Origin: an uncultured cyanobacterium
GTDB taxonomy: Bacteria > Cyanobacteriota > Cyanobacteriia > PCC-6307 > Cyanobiaceae
Length of the DNA stretch: 34,698 nucleotides
Direction: 5' to 3'
Assembly: GCA_903882285.1 (NCBI GenBank)
Contig: CAIRWM010000147.1
Location: forward strand, 1 to 34,698
A program made the translations under genes and the position numbers. Shown in pieces: positions 6,698 to 14,998 of the stretch. Position 1 is the first letter of the stretch. Every line of letters begins with the position of its first letter. A model generated the notes under the pieces. The model made no database searches and was not told the origin of the DNA. It saw only the letters and a program-made list of their open reading frames with translations.

Positions 6698-7713
6698 GCC
6701 GTCGCTCCGAACTGCTGCGCTACGTCGGGGCCCGCCTGGCCCTGGCCCCGCTGATGCTGTGGCTGATCGCCACGCTGGTCTTCCTGCTGCTGCGGGTGGC
6801 ACCGGGGGATCCAATCGACGCCCTGCTGGGCCCCCGCGCCCCGGAGGCGGCCCGGGCCGAGCTGCGGGCTCAGCTGGGCCTGAATCAACCGCTGCTGGCC
6901 CAGTACGGCAGCTTCCTCGGCCATCTGCTGCGCGCCGACCTGGGCACCTCGCTCAACAACAAGCAGCCGGTTCTGGAAATCATCCGCGACAGCCTGCCCG
7001 CCAGCCTCGAACTCGGCCTGGTGGCGCTGCTGCTGGCGGCGGTGGTGGGGCTGGCGGTCGGCTTCAGCGGCATCGCCCGCCCCGAGGGGAAGCTGGATCT
7101 CGCCGGCCGGCTCTACGGCATCGGCACCTACGCCCTGCCGCCCTTCTGGGCGGCGATGGTGGTGCAGCTGGTCTTCGCCGTCTGGCTCGGCTGGCTGCCG
7201 GTGGGGGGCCGCTTCCCCGCCACCCTGCTACCCCCCAGCGGCAGCGGCTTCTACCTGGTCGACAGCCTGCGGGCCGGCAACCTTCAGCAGTTCAGCGGCA
7301 CCCTGCGCCACCTGATCCTGCCCGCCGCCACCCTCGGCCTGCTGCTCAGCGGCATCTTCACCAACGCCCTGCGCCTCAACCTGCGCCGTGCTCTCGGCTC
7401 CGACTACGTGGAGGCGGCCCGCAGCCGCGGCCTCAGTGAGCGCCGGGTGGTGCTGCGCCACGCCCTGCCCAATGCCCTGTTGCCGGTGCTGACGATCACC
7501 GGCATCACGGTCGCCTCGCTGATCGGCGGCGCCCTGCTGATCGAGGTCACCTATTCCTGGCCGGGGATCGCCTTCCGGCTGCAGGAAGCGATCGCCCAGC
7601 GCGACTACCCTCTGGTGCAGGGGATCGTGGTGGTGGTGGCGGCGCTGGTGGTGCTGGTCACCGTGGCGGTGGACCTGCTGGTAGCGCTGCTCGATCCGCG
7701 CATCCGGTTCTAG
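6694..7713 (+). CDS. ABC transporter permease, DppB/OppB type
   Basis: This 339-residue inner-membrane permease belongs with the preceding family 5 binding protein. It begins with a first membrane helix (LMLWLIATLVFLLLRVAPGD) carrying the characteristic DppB end RVAPGDP. It continues with LGLNQPLLAQYGSFL and several more membrane helices. The cytoplasmic EAA loop is LGSDYVEAARSRGLSERRVV followed by HALPNALLP, where the ATPase docks. ATG 6694 overlaps the upstream stop. No DppC-type second permease and no ATPase gene follows, so the complex must be completed from elsewhere. The TAG stop shares a CTAG with the convergent hydrolase gene. Confidence 0.93.
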   Translation: MSRRSELLRYVGARLALAPLMLWLIATLVFLLLRVAPGDPIDALLGPRAPEAARAELRAQLGLNQPLLAQYGSFLGHLLRADLGTSLNNKQPVLEIIRDSLPASLELGLVALLLAAVVGLAVGFSGIARPEGKLDLAGRLYGIGTYALPPFWAAMVVQLVFAVWLGWLPVGGRFPATLLPPSGSGFYLVDSLRAGNLQQFSGTLRHLILPAATLGLLLSGIFTNALRLNLRRALGSDYVEAARSRGLSERRVVLRHALPNALLPVLTITGITVASLIGGALLIEVTYSWPGIAFRLQEAIAQRDYPLVQGIVVVVAALVVLVTVAVDLLVALLDPRIRF

Positions 7714-9407
7714 GGGCCCGGGTTCGAGGGTCTTGGGCTCCACCGCTTGAGGCGGGTCCACCAGCGCCGCGCCGCCGCCGGATCCAGCACATAGGCCGTG
7801 ACGCCCTGCTGGCGACGCACCTGAGACGGCAGCAGCAGGGGGCGCTCCAGGCTCTGCAGAAAGTCGTCGGAGAGGCTGAGCAGCATGGCCTGCACCGTCA
7901 CCGGATCAGCCCCCACCAGCTCGCTGCCCAGGCGGAACACCACCTCCTCGGAGTCGGACATGCGCACCGGTGAGAAATGACTACCGCCCTCCACCAGCAC
8001 CAGGCGGCTGCGGGGATCGCGGGGGCCCAGGAACAGGCGCAGCTGCTCCTCCAGCGGCGGGGTGACCAGATCGAGACTGCCGCCCACCATCAGCACCGGC
8101 ACCGGCAGGGAGCCCAGGGCTCCATCGGGCCAGAGCAGGCTGCCGAAGCTGTTGAGCAGCACGACGCCGCGCAGATCGGCCGGCCGGGCCAGGGCCCTGG
8201 GGACCCCGCTGAGCGGCAGCTGGCACTGCAGCAGGCGGGAGGGATTGCCGATCGGCAGGCGGCCGATGGCGCGGCGGCAGCGCTCCTCCAGGCCCTCCCG
8301 GGGCTGCACCCCGGCCGCCAGCAGGGCGGCGACGCCGCCGAGGGAATGGCCCATCAGCACCAACCCATCGGCCTCGGGCAGATCCAGCTGGCTCCGGCGC
8401 CGGGCGGCGAGCACCGCCTCCACATCAGCCAGGCGCTCCGCCAGGGTCTCGGCCCCTGGGGGCGGCTGTCGGCCGTCGATGGCCGCCTTCAGGGCGGCGC
8501 CGTCGCTGCCGGGGTGCTGAAGCACGGCCACCGACCAACCGCGTTGGGCCAGCACCCCCGCCAGCCAGCCCAGCTGATCGGCGTTGCCCCCCAGGCCCGG
8601 CAGCAGCAGCACCCAGGGACGCGGGGAAGGCGGGCTGCCGAGCCGGGGCGACGCGGCCCAGAGATCCAGCAGCAGCGGCTCACGCCGATGCGGCACCGCC
8701 AGCCACTGGCGCCGCGGCTGCGGCACCGAGCCGGCGCCGCCCGCCACCTCCCCCAGGAAACGGGAGTCTCGCGGCGGCAGGTCCAGGGCCTGCACCTGCT
8801 CGAGGGCCCGGCGTTGCAGCCCGAGCTGGCGCCGCCAGGTCTCGGCCACCGCCAGCAGGCCATCGAGTTGCAGGCTCAGGCGCTGGGGGGGCAGGGCCCG
8901 CAGCAGCGACAGGGTCGTGACCTCGCGCTGTTCAGCCAGCAGCCGCCGCAAAGTGCTCTGCAACAGGGGCGTGGTGCTGCGTCCCTCCGGCGTGGTGAGC
9001 AGCATCCCCACCTCCACCAGCAGCTGCCCGCCGGCCCAGCTGTCGAGCAACTGGCGCCCGAAGCTGCGATCCCGCAGCAGCGGCGCCCGCAGCAGGCGCA
9101 TCAGATCGCTGCGCCGCTCCGGCTGGAGCAGCCCAAGCCAGACCGCCAGATCGGCGCTGGAGCCAGCGCTGGACTCCAACGCCGCCGGAGACTCGGCGTC
9201 GCCTCGCGGGCGCAGGGGCATCGTCTGGCTCCAGCGCTCCAGCGGCTCCAGCTGGAGGGGGATCGTCAATCCGTCGAGGCGCAGCTCCAGCAACTCGGCC
9301 GCGGTCACTGGCGCCATCGACGCTAACGGGGCCACCGCCAGCAGACTGGCGCACAGGCCGCCGATCGGAGCGGGGCGTGAGGAACTGCGACGTGAAGGGA
9401 CTGGCAC
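7710..9407 (-). CDS. Secreted alpha/beta hydrolase with N-terminal DUF1400
   Basis: A 565-residue protein of a cyanobacterial hydrolase type. The GTG start at 9407 gives a signal peptide (LCASLLAVAPLASMAPVTAA, cleavage about residue 37). DUF1400-like sequence follows to about residue 190 (AELLELRLDGLTIPLQLEPL near the start). The catalytic alpha/beta hydrolase domain starts around 264 (PWVLLLPGLGGNADQLGWL) and has the nucleophile elbow GHSLGG with Ser355. Likely Asp and His follow in GGSLDLVTPPLEEQ and VEGGSHFSPV. Such proteins are usually assigned as lipase- or esterase-like; the substrate is unknown. Its 5' end overlaps the divergent MFS gene by 31 bases. Confidence 0.87.
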   Translation of the reverse strand: MPVPSRRSSSRPAPIGGLCASLLAVAPLASMAPVTAAELLELRLDGLTIPLQLEPLERWSQTMPLRPRGDAESPAALESSAGSSADLAVWLGLLQPERRSDLMRLLRAPLLRDRSFGRQLLDSWAGGQLLVEVGMLLTTPEGRSTTPLLQSTLRRLLAEQREVTTLSLLRALPPQRLSLQLDGLLAVAETWRRQLGLQRRALEQVQALDLPPRDSRFLGEVAGGAGSVPQPRRQWLAVPHRREPLLLDLWAASPRLGSPPSPRPWVLLLPGLGGNADQLGWLAGVLAQRGWSVAVLQHPGSDGAALKAAIDGRQPPPGAETLAERLADVEAVLAARRRSQLDLPEADGLVLMGHSLGGVAALLAAGVQPREGLEERCRRAIGRLPIGNPSRLLQCQLPLSGVPRALARPADLRGVVLLNSFGSLLWPDGALGSLPVPVLMVGGSLDLVTPPLEEQLRLFLGPRDPRSRLVLVEGGSHFSPVRMSDSEEVVFRLGSELVGADPVTVQAMLLSLSDDFLQSLERPLLLPSQVRRQQGVTAYVLDPAAARRWWTRLKRWSPRPSNPGP

Positions 9408-10762
9408 AGGTCTGGGCCAGGCGACGGTCCTGGTGGCTCCAGTTTCCCGCGGGACTGCGCCAGTTGGCCCTGATCCGTCTGATCTCGATGCTGGGAGACG
9501 GTGCGGTGCTCTTCCTCACCCCGATCGTCTTCCACGAGCAGGCCTTCAGCGCCAGCCGCATCACCGAGGGGCTGGCGCTGGCGGCGCTGGCCGGCACGGC
9601 GGGGCGGCTGCTCAGCGGCGTCCTTCTGGATCGAGGCCTGCGCTGTTCGGTGCCGGTGCTGCTGGCCTTCGCCAGTTCCGTCCTGGGGGACATCGTGCTG
9701 TTCGGGGCGGAGAGCTTCAGTCGCTACCTGCTGGGCCAGTTGCTCCTGGGCATCGCCATGGGCCTCTACTGGCCGGCGATCGAGCTGGCGGTGCCGCTCT
9801 CCTGCGCCCCGCTGCGTTCAGCCCAGGCCTTTGCCATGGTGCGCAGCGCCGACGCGGCCGGTGTCGCCGCCGGCGTCCTGATCGGGGCCCTGCTGGCCTC
9901 CCAGGGCTGGCTGCGCGGCATTTTCCTGGTCGACATCAGCTGCCTGCTCGTCCTGACCCTGCTGCTTTGGCGACGCCCCTTGCCCGCCACGGCCCCGCAG
10001 CGCGGAGCGCCACCGCCCAGCCCGATCAGGACATGGCTGCCGCCCCTGATGCCGATCCTCGCCGTCACGGTGCTGGCCACCGCCATGCCGGCCCTGATGC
10101 AGAGTGCCCTGCCGCTCATGCTGGTGCGGGGCGGCCTGGAGCGCGCACCCCTGCCGGAGAGCCTCGGCGCCCTCACCTTGGGACTGCAACCAGGTCTGCT
10201 GCTGCTGCTCCAGTGGCCCGTCGGCCGGGCCCTGGCCCAGCGCCCGGTCGGCACTGGTCTCACTCTGAGCCTGCTCTGCTTCAGTGGAGGCAGCCTGCTG
10301 CTGGCCCTCTCGGCCTTGAGCTCCTGGGGCATCGTGCTGCTGCTGCTGGCCCAGCTGCCGCTGGCCATGGGGGAGGCGGCCTTCCTGCCGACGGCCACAG
10401 AAGCAGTGGTGGAGCTGACACCCGAGCGGCACCGCGGCATGGCCATGGCCCTGTTCTCGCAGTGCTTCGCCCTCAGCGCCTTCGTTGCGCCGCTCCTTGC
10501 GGGGCTCCTGCTGGATATTCAGGGCCACAGCATCGGCCTGTGGCTGACGATGACCGTGGCCTGCCTGCTGGGTCTGCCCCTGGTGCTGCTGCTGGAGCGG
10601 TTCCAGCGCAGCTCCCTGCTGGACGTGCTCAGCGGGGCCGCCGGCGCCGACGGCCGCACGATTCTCCTTCGCTTCAATCGCCGCGCTGAGGCTCCTGGCC
10701 GCGCTGGGAGCCCGCCGCTCCGGGCAGCGGACGGGGAAGCGGAAAGGGCTGGAGACGACTAG
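9377..10762 (+). CDS. Major facilitator superfamily transporter
   Basis: A 461-residue membrane protein with about twelve hydrophobic segments, starting LIRLISMLGDGAVLFLTPIV. A loop resembling the MFS motif A region follows helix 2 (GRLLSGVLLDRGLRC), and TM4 is LLLGIAMGLYWPAIELAVPL. The second half has SALSSWGIVLLLLAQLPLAM and MAMALFSQCFALSAFVAPLL, typical of drug/proton-type MFS carriers. The GTG at 9377 is preceded by GGAG at 9367-9370, which supports it over GTG 9392. This start makes the gene overlap the divergent hydrolase. Substrate unknown. The stop shares CTAG with the convergent small gene. Confidence 0.88.
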   Translation: MRNCDVKGLAQVWARRRSWWLQFPAGLRQLALIRLISMLGDGAVLFLTPIVFHEQAFSASRITEGLALAALAGTAGRLLSGVLLDRGLRCSVPVLLAFASSVLGDIVLFGAESFSRYLLGQLLLGIAMGLYWPAIELAVPLSCAPLRSAQAFAMVRSADAAGVAAGVLIGALLASQGWLRGIFLVDISCLLVLTLLLWRRPLPATAPQRGAPPPSPIRTWLPPLMPILAVTVLATAMPALMQSALPLMLVRGGLERAPLPESLGALTLGLQPGLLLLLQWPVGRALAQRPVGTGLTLSLLCFSGGSLLLALSALSSWGIVLLLLAQLPLAMGEAAFLPTATEAVVELTPERHRGMAMALFSQCFALSAFVAPLLAGLLLDIQGHSIGLWLTMTVACLLGLPLVLLLERFQRSSLLDVLSGAAGADGRTILLRFNRRAEAPGRAGSPPLRAADGEAERAGDD

Positions 10763-10992
10763 GCCGCCCCGTGGGTGGGATCGGAACCCTGCACCGCCTT
10801 CGGCTCCACCCAGGCCTCATGGGGCAGGGGTTCGGTGCCGTACTCCCAGTCGTCGTAGTCGGGATCGTTGCGGATCGTCTGATGGATCCGCTTCTGGACC
10901 TCGAAGTCATGGGAGGCTGCCGACTCCGTCGGGGGGGAGTCGGCGTTGACTTCAGGGTTGGCCTCGGGGTTGGCCTCGCAGGGGTGACTCAT
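10759..10992 (-). CDS. Small acidic hypothetical protein
   Basis: A 77-residue acidic protein. An N-terminal Glu/Asn/Pro-rich low-complexity part (CEANPEANPEVNADSPP) precedes a more conserved-looking part: FEVQKRIHQTIRNDPDYDDW, then EYGTEPLPHEAWVEPKAVQG. There is no membrane segment or signal. The second half has the look of a short cyanobacterial conserved protein, but I do not know a function. Its ATG overlaps the stop of a reading frame upstream on the same strand (ATGA), indicating translational coupling to the gene at 10989-11235. Its stop overlaps the MFS stop. Confidence 0.65.
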   Translation of the reverse strand: MSHPCEANPEANPEVNADSPPTESAASHDFEVQKRIHQTIRNDPDYDDWEYGTEPLPHEAWVEPKAVQGSDPTHGAA

Positions 10993-11235
10993 CGGGCGCC
11001 GATGCTGGTGGTCTCATTCTCCCGGATGGCGTTCACGCCGGAGCGGAACGGGAGCTGCAGCAACAACTCCCCGGCCGCCAGCGACCTGAAGACGCGATAG
11101 GTCGATGAAGTAGCGCCGGTTGGGCAGGCGGGTGAGGGAATCCAGCAGCAACACGGCCCCAAGACCGAACAGGGCACTGTTCTCGCCATCGTTACGCCCC
11201 CAAGCCGGGAGCGGCGCCGATAGGGAAGAGCTCAA
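10989..11235 (-). pseudogene. Probable frameshifted small gene upstream of the acidic protein
   Basis: Two overlapping minus-strand frames each look coding over only half their length. From about 11235 (TTG start) the first frame gives WGRNDGENSALFGLGAVLLL then DSLTRLPNRRYFIDL, after which it loses protein character and stops at 11014. A second frame becomes plausible from the same point, YRVFRSLAAGELLLQLPFRS then GVNAIRENETTSIGAR, and ends at 10989 in an ATGA overlap with the next gene. The ATGA coupling supports the second frame as the real 3' end. Dropping one C near 11100 would join them. It could be a true disruption, a programmed shift or a sequencing error. Product unknown, perhaps about 80 residues with one hydrophobic segment. 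Confidence 0.45.
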
Positions 11236-11283
11236 GCGGGGGACGCCAGAACACTTGCCTTCAAGCCCTTGGCAGCCCCGCGA

Positions 11284-12375
11284 TCAGACATTGAAGAGAA
11301 ACTCCATCACGTCCCCTTCGGCCACCACGTATTCCTTACCCTCGCTGCGCAGCCAGCCGCGATTGCGGGCCTCGATGAGGGAACCGGCCTCCAGCAACTG
11401 GTTGTAGCTCACCGTCTGGGCGCGGATGAAGCCCCGCTCGAAGTCGGTGTGGATGACACCGGCCGCCTGGGGGGCCGTCATGCCGGCCTGGATCGTCCAG
11501 GCCCTGGTCTCCTTTTCACCGGTGGTGAAATAGGTGCGTAGACCCAGCAGCGTGTAGGTGGCTCGGATCAGGCTCTGCAGCCCACCCTCGCTGACACCCA
11601 GACCGGCGAGGAACTCGGCGCGATCCTCCTCGGGCAGTTCGATCAGTTCGGCCTCCACCTGGGCCGAGATGCGCACGGTGCCGGCACCCTCCTGGGCCGC
11701 CAGCTCACCCACCTGCTCCACCCAGGCATTGCCGCCGGCGAGGTCGTCCTCACTGACATTGGTGGCATAGATGATCGGCTTGGCGGTCAGCAACCCCAGG
11801 GGCCTGATCATCGCCGTTTCCTCCGGGGAGAGAACGACGGAGCGGGCGGCACCGCCCTGCTCCAGCACCTGCTGCACCCTCTCCAGGGCCGCGTCCTCGG
11901 CCTGGGCCTCCTTGCTGGTACGGGCCTGCTTCCTGAGCCGCTCCCGGCGCTTCTCGATCTGGGCGAGATCGGCCAGCCCCAGTTCGAGATTGATCACCTC
12001 AGCGTCGCGCACCGGGTCCACCGACCCGGAGACGTGGATCACGTCGTCGTCGTCAAAACAGCGCACGACGTGGACGATGGCGTCGACTTCGCGGATGTTG
12101 GCCAGGAACTTGTTGCCGAGGCCCTCCCCCTGGCTGGCGCCCTTGACCAGACCGGCGATGTCGACGAACTCCACCCGGGTAGGGATCAGCTCCTTCGAGC
12201 CCGAGATGGCGGAGAGCCTGGCGAGACGCTCGTCCGGGACCGACACGATGCCCGAGTTGGGCTCGATCGTGCAGAAGGGGTAGTTCGCAGCCTCGGCCTG
12301 GGCGTTGGCGACGAGGGCGTTGAAGAGGGTCGACTTGCCGACATTGGGCAGTCCGACGATTCCGGCTTTGAGCAT
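11284..12375 (-). CDS. ychF: Redox-regulated/ribosome-binding ATPase YchF (EngD)
   Basis: YchF is an Obg-family P-loop protein that prefers ATP, binds ribosomes and modulates the oxidative-stress response. The 363-residue product starts MLKAGIVGLPNVGKSTLFNA with the Walker A loop GLPNVGKS at 8-15. Switch II is FVDIAGLVKGASQGEGLGN. The family replaces the usual NKxD with an NxxE type motif, and ATNVSEDD is seen here. The C-terminal TGS-like domain contains LRTYFTTGEKETRAWTI and FERGFIRAQTV and ends with GDVMEFLFNV, all near-diagnostic. Length is typical. The adaptor gene is divergent across a 272-base gap. Confidence 0.97.
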   Translation of the reverse strand: MLKAGIVGLPNVGKSTLFNALVANAQAEAANYPFCTIEPNSGIVSVPDERLARLSAISGSKELIPTRVEFVDIAGLVKGASQGEGLGNKFLANIREVDAIVHVVRCFDDDDVIHVSGSVDPVRDAEVINLELGLADLAQIEKRRERLRKQARTSKEAQAEDAALERVQQVLEQGGAARSVVLSPEETAMIRPLGLLTAKPIIYATNVSEDDLAGGNAWVEQVGELAAQEGAGTVRISAQVEAELIELPEEDRAEFLAGLGVSEGGLQSLIRATYTLLGLRTYFTTGEKETRAWTIQAGMTAPQAAGVIHTDFERGFIRAQTVSYNQLLEAGSLIEARNRGWLRSEGKEYVVAEGDVMEFLFNV

Positions 12376-12435
12376 CGCCGGAATCTAGGGGTCACCCGGA
12401 ACGCCCCAGCGACGACCGCGACCGGCGAGACTTGG

Positions 12436-12449
12436 TTACAGAGATGTAA
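12436..12449. promoter_or_regulatory. Perfect TTACA-N4-TGTAA dyad between ychF and adaptor gene
   Basis: The sequence TTACAGAGATGTAA is a perfect 5+5 inverted repeat with a four-base centre, in an otherwise GC-rich divergent intergenic region. TTACA is also the half-site core of the cyanobacterial HLR1/RpaB type of element, but that element uses direct repeats, so this is not a clean match. An ATG-TAA pair in the adaptor frame lies inside it (12444-12449). An operator role for either neighbour is inference. Confidence 0.3.
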
Positions 12450-12647
12450 AGACCGATCAGCGCCCCAACCCCCCTCCGACCGGTCGAGCCGCCCGCCAGA
12501 GCGGGCGCGACCCCGACCCCATCCCTGGCCCCGGTCCCGGCTCCGGAGCCGGGGTCGCCTGCCCCCCAGGCTCCCCGGCGCCAGGGCGCGGCGGGGCGGC
12601 GGACGCTCTGGGCCAGCCTGGCCCTCGGCGCTCTGCTGCTCGGCGGC

Positions 12648-13688
12648 GTGGGGATCTGGCAGCGTCAGCGAGCCGGCAGCAGCCGCGACGTGACCCCCTT
12701 CACCGTGATGGCCCAGCCCGGCGTGCTGCCGGGAGTGGTGGCCGCCAGCGGGGAGCTCGATGCGGTGGTGCGCGTCAATGTCAGCCCCAAGCGCCAGGGG
12801 GTGCTGGAGGAGCTCTACGTCGATGAGGGCCAGCTGGTGAGCGAGGGTCAGGCCCTGGCCCGCATGGACAGCAGCGATCTGCGCGAACGGCTGCTGGAAC
12901 TGCAGGCGAACGCCCGCTCGGCCGAGGCCGAACTGGAGCGCAGCCGCAGCGAGCTGCAGCGCAACGAGCCCCTCTTCCGCCAGGGAGCGATCAGCCTCAA
13001 CGATCTCAACCGCTTCCGCGCCGACTACCAGGTGAAGCGCATGACCGCCCTGGCGGCGCGGGAGCGGCTGGCCCAGCGCCAGGTGGAGCAGGAGGAGCTG
13101 ATCGTGCGCGCCCCCTTCGCCGGCGTCATCAGCCAGCGCTATGCCGAGCCGGGAGCCTTCGTGACCCCCACCACCACCGCCTCCAGCAGCCTGGGGGCCA
13201 CCAGCTCCTCGATCGTGGAAGTGGCCCGGGGGCTCGAAGCCCTGGCCAAGGTGCCAGAAAGTGATGTCGGCCGCCTGCAGGTCGGCATGCCCGCCAGCGT
13301 GCGCGTGGACGCCTTCCCCGATCGCCGCTTCGCCGCCCGCGTGCGCCAGATCGCCCCCAGGGCAGTCAAGACCAACAACGTCACCTCCTTCGAGGTCAAG
13401 CTGGCCTTCACCGAGCCGGTGCCGGAGCTGCGCATCGGCATGACCGCCGACGTGGACTTCCAGACCGGCCGCCTGCAGGCCCGCACCCTGGTGCCCACCG
13501 TCGCGATCGTCACGGAGGAGGGCCGTCCTGGGGTGCTGCTGGTGGACAAGGACAAACAGCCCAGCTTCCAGCCGGTGGAGCTAGGGGCCAGCAGCGGCAA
13601 GGACACCCAGATCCTGCAGGGACTGGAACCGGGCACCCGTGTCTTCATCGACCTACCCCCCTGGGCCAAGAAGAAGAAGGGCCGCTGA
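12648..13688 (+). CDS. HlyD/RND-type periplasmic adaptor subunit; 5' end unclear
   Basis: Membrane-fusion adaptors link an inner-membrane pump to the outer-membrane channel. From GTG 12648 the product is 346 residues. A barrel/lipoyl half (VRVNVSPKRQGVLEELYVDE) leads into a coiled-coil hairpin rich in Glu/Arg (RLLELQANARSAEAELERSR onward). The second lipoyl half is EELIVRAPFAGVISQRYAEP, followed by a beta-barrel (VGMPASVRVDAFPDRRFAAR) and a membrane-proximal domain. The same frame is open from 12450 and encodes a Pro/Ala-rich stretch plus a membrane anchor (WASLALGALLLGGVGIW) just upstream. The true protein therefore probably starts earlier, but no ATG, GTG or TTG exists between 12450 and 12648. 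An in-frame ATG at 12444 is followed at once by TAA. No pump gene is adjacent. Confidence 0.82.
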   Translation: MGIWQRQRAGSSRDVTPFTVMAQPGVLPGVVAASGELDAVVRVNVSPKRQGVLEELYVDEGQLVSEGQALARMDSSDLRERLLELQANARSAEAELERSRSELQRNEPLFRQGAISLNDLNRFRADYQVKRMTALAARERLAQRQVEQEELIVRAPFAGVISQRYAEPGAFVTPTTTASSSLGATSSSIVEVARGLEALAKVPESDVGRLQVGMPASVRVDAFPDRRFAARVRQIAPRAVKTNNVTSFEVKLAFTEPVPELRIGMTADVDFQTGRLQARTLVPTVAIVTEEGRPGVLLVDKDKQPSFQPVELGASSGKDTQILQGLEPGTRVFIDLPPWAKKKKGR

Positions 13689-13701
13689 ACCGGGCCAGGC
13701 C

Positions 13702-14886
13702 TCAGTGCTTCGGGGCCAGGAAGCGCCGGGCCGCCGCCACGATGCGGCCGCTGGCATAGCCGTCGCCGAAGGGGTTGTGCGCCCTGGACATGGCCTCATA
13801 GGCCGCCTCGTGCTCCAGCAGCTGACTGGCCTCCTCCAGGATTGCCTCGCTGTCGGTACCGATCAGCTTGGCGGTGCCGGCCTGCACGGCCTCAGGGCGC
13901 TCGGTGGTGCGCCGCAGCACCAGCACCGGCTTGCCGAGAGCCGGCGCCTCCTCCTGCAGGCCGCCGGAGTCGGTCAGCAGCAGGGTGCAGCCCCGCATCG
14001 CCGCCACCAAACGATCGTAATCCAGCGGTTCGGTGAGGAAGGCGCGCGGGTGGTCCCCAAGCAGGGCCTGCAGCGGCTCGCGCACCCGGGGGTTGCGGTG
14101 CAGCGGTAGCAGCAGCGCCGTGTCGGGGAAACGCTCCAACACCGCCAGGAAGCCGTGGCCGATGTCCTGGAGGCGCTCGCCCCAATTTTCGCGGCGGTGC
14201 ACGGTGGCCAGCAGCACCCGCTGATGCTCCCAGTCGAGGCCGTCCAGGTGCAGCTCTGGGGCCGACTCGGCCATCAGCAGCAAGGCGTCGATCACCGTGT
14301 TGCCGGTGGTGATCGTCTCGCCGATGACGCCCGAGGCGCGCAGGTTGGCCGCCGACTGCTCGGTGGGGGCGAAGTGCAGCTGGGCTAGCTGGGAGATCAG
14401 GCGGCGGTTGGCCTCCTCCGGAAAGGGGTCAAAGAGGTTGTCGGTGCGCAGGCCCGCCTCGACATGGCCCACCGGGATCTGCTCGTAGAAGGCGGCCAGG
14501 GCACTGGCGAAGGCGGTGGTGGTATCGCCCTGCACCAGCACCAGATCGGGCGGGTGGGTGGCGAACTCCTGCTTGAGACCCTCCAGGGCGGCGCAGGTAA
14601 CGTGGGTGAGGGTTTGATTGGGGGCCATCAGCGCCAGGTCGTGGTCGGCCACCAAGCCGAACAGATCCATCACCTGGCTCACCATCTCGCGGTGCTGACC
14701 CGTGAGCACGACGCGGGTGCGGAAGTCGTCTGCCTCGCGGAAGGCCTTGATCACCGGCGCCAGCTTGATCGCCTCGGGACGGGTGCCCAGCACGATCGTG
14801 ATCAGCGGCAGCGCGGCCACGGCCTCCAGCCGGGGGGTACTGGGCGACGACGGCACCGTGGGCGGAACACCGGGGAAGGGATTCAA
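13702..14886 (-). CDS. wecB: UDP-N-acetylglucosamine 2-epimerase (non-hydrolysing)
   Basis: This enzyme interconverts UDP-GlcNAc and UDP-ManNAc, feeding cell-surface polysaccharide synthesis. The 394-residue chain begins with a proline-rich tail, then ITIVLGTRPEAIKLAPVIKA. It shows the expected motifs TGQHREMV, LVLVQGDTTTAFASALAAFY, PVGHVEAGLRT, FPEEANRRLISQLAQLHFAP, LATVHRRENWGE, and TDSGGLQEEAPALGKPVLVL with RTTERPEAV. These are the GT-B fold active-site elements. The start is TTG at 14886; the conserved domain begins about residue 27. The gene is convergent to the adaptor with a 13-base gap and divergent from pilT. Confidence 0.94.
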   Translation of the reverse strand: MNPFPGVPPTVPSSPSTPRLEAVAALPLITIVLGTRPEAIKLAPVIKAFREADDFRTRVVLTGQHREMVSQVMDLFGLVADHDLALMAPNQTLTHVTCAALEGLKQEFATHPPDLVLVQGDTTTAFASALAAFYEQIPVGHVEAGLRTDNLFDPFPEEANRRLISQLAQLHFAPTEQSAANLRASGVIGETITTGNTVIDALLLMAESAPELHLDGLDWEHQRVLLATVHRRENWGERLQDIGHGFLAVLERFPDTALLLPLHRNPRVREPLQALLGDHPRAFLTEPLDYDRLVAAMRGCTLLLTDSGGLQEEAPALGKPVLVLRRTTERPEAVQAGTAKLIGTDSEAILEEASQLLEHEAAYEAMSRAHNPFGDGYASGRIVAAARRFLAPKH

Positions 14887-14998
14887 GGCCTGGCCGCAGA
14901 GCCGATGATCCTAGGCAGCCCGCCTCGGGGAGCCAGAGGGAATCCGCTAAACGGCGATTTCAGTGCCAGCATCAGCTCAACGAAACTCTGTGGATCTC

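Noticed and set aside
11090..11160. GGDEF-like start motif (DSLTRLPNRRYF) on the minus strand
   Set aside because: It resembles the D.LTGLPNRR.F opening of diguanylate cyclases, but only about 12 residues match and no GGDEF motif or domain length follows in any frame.
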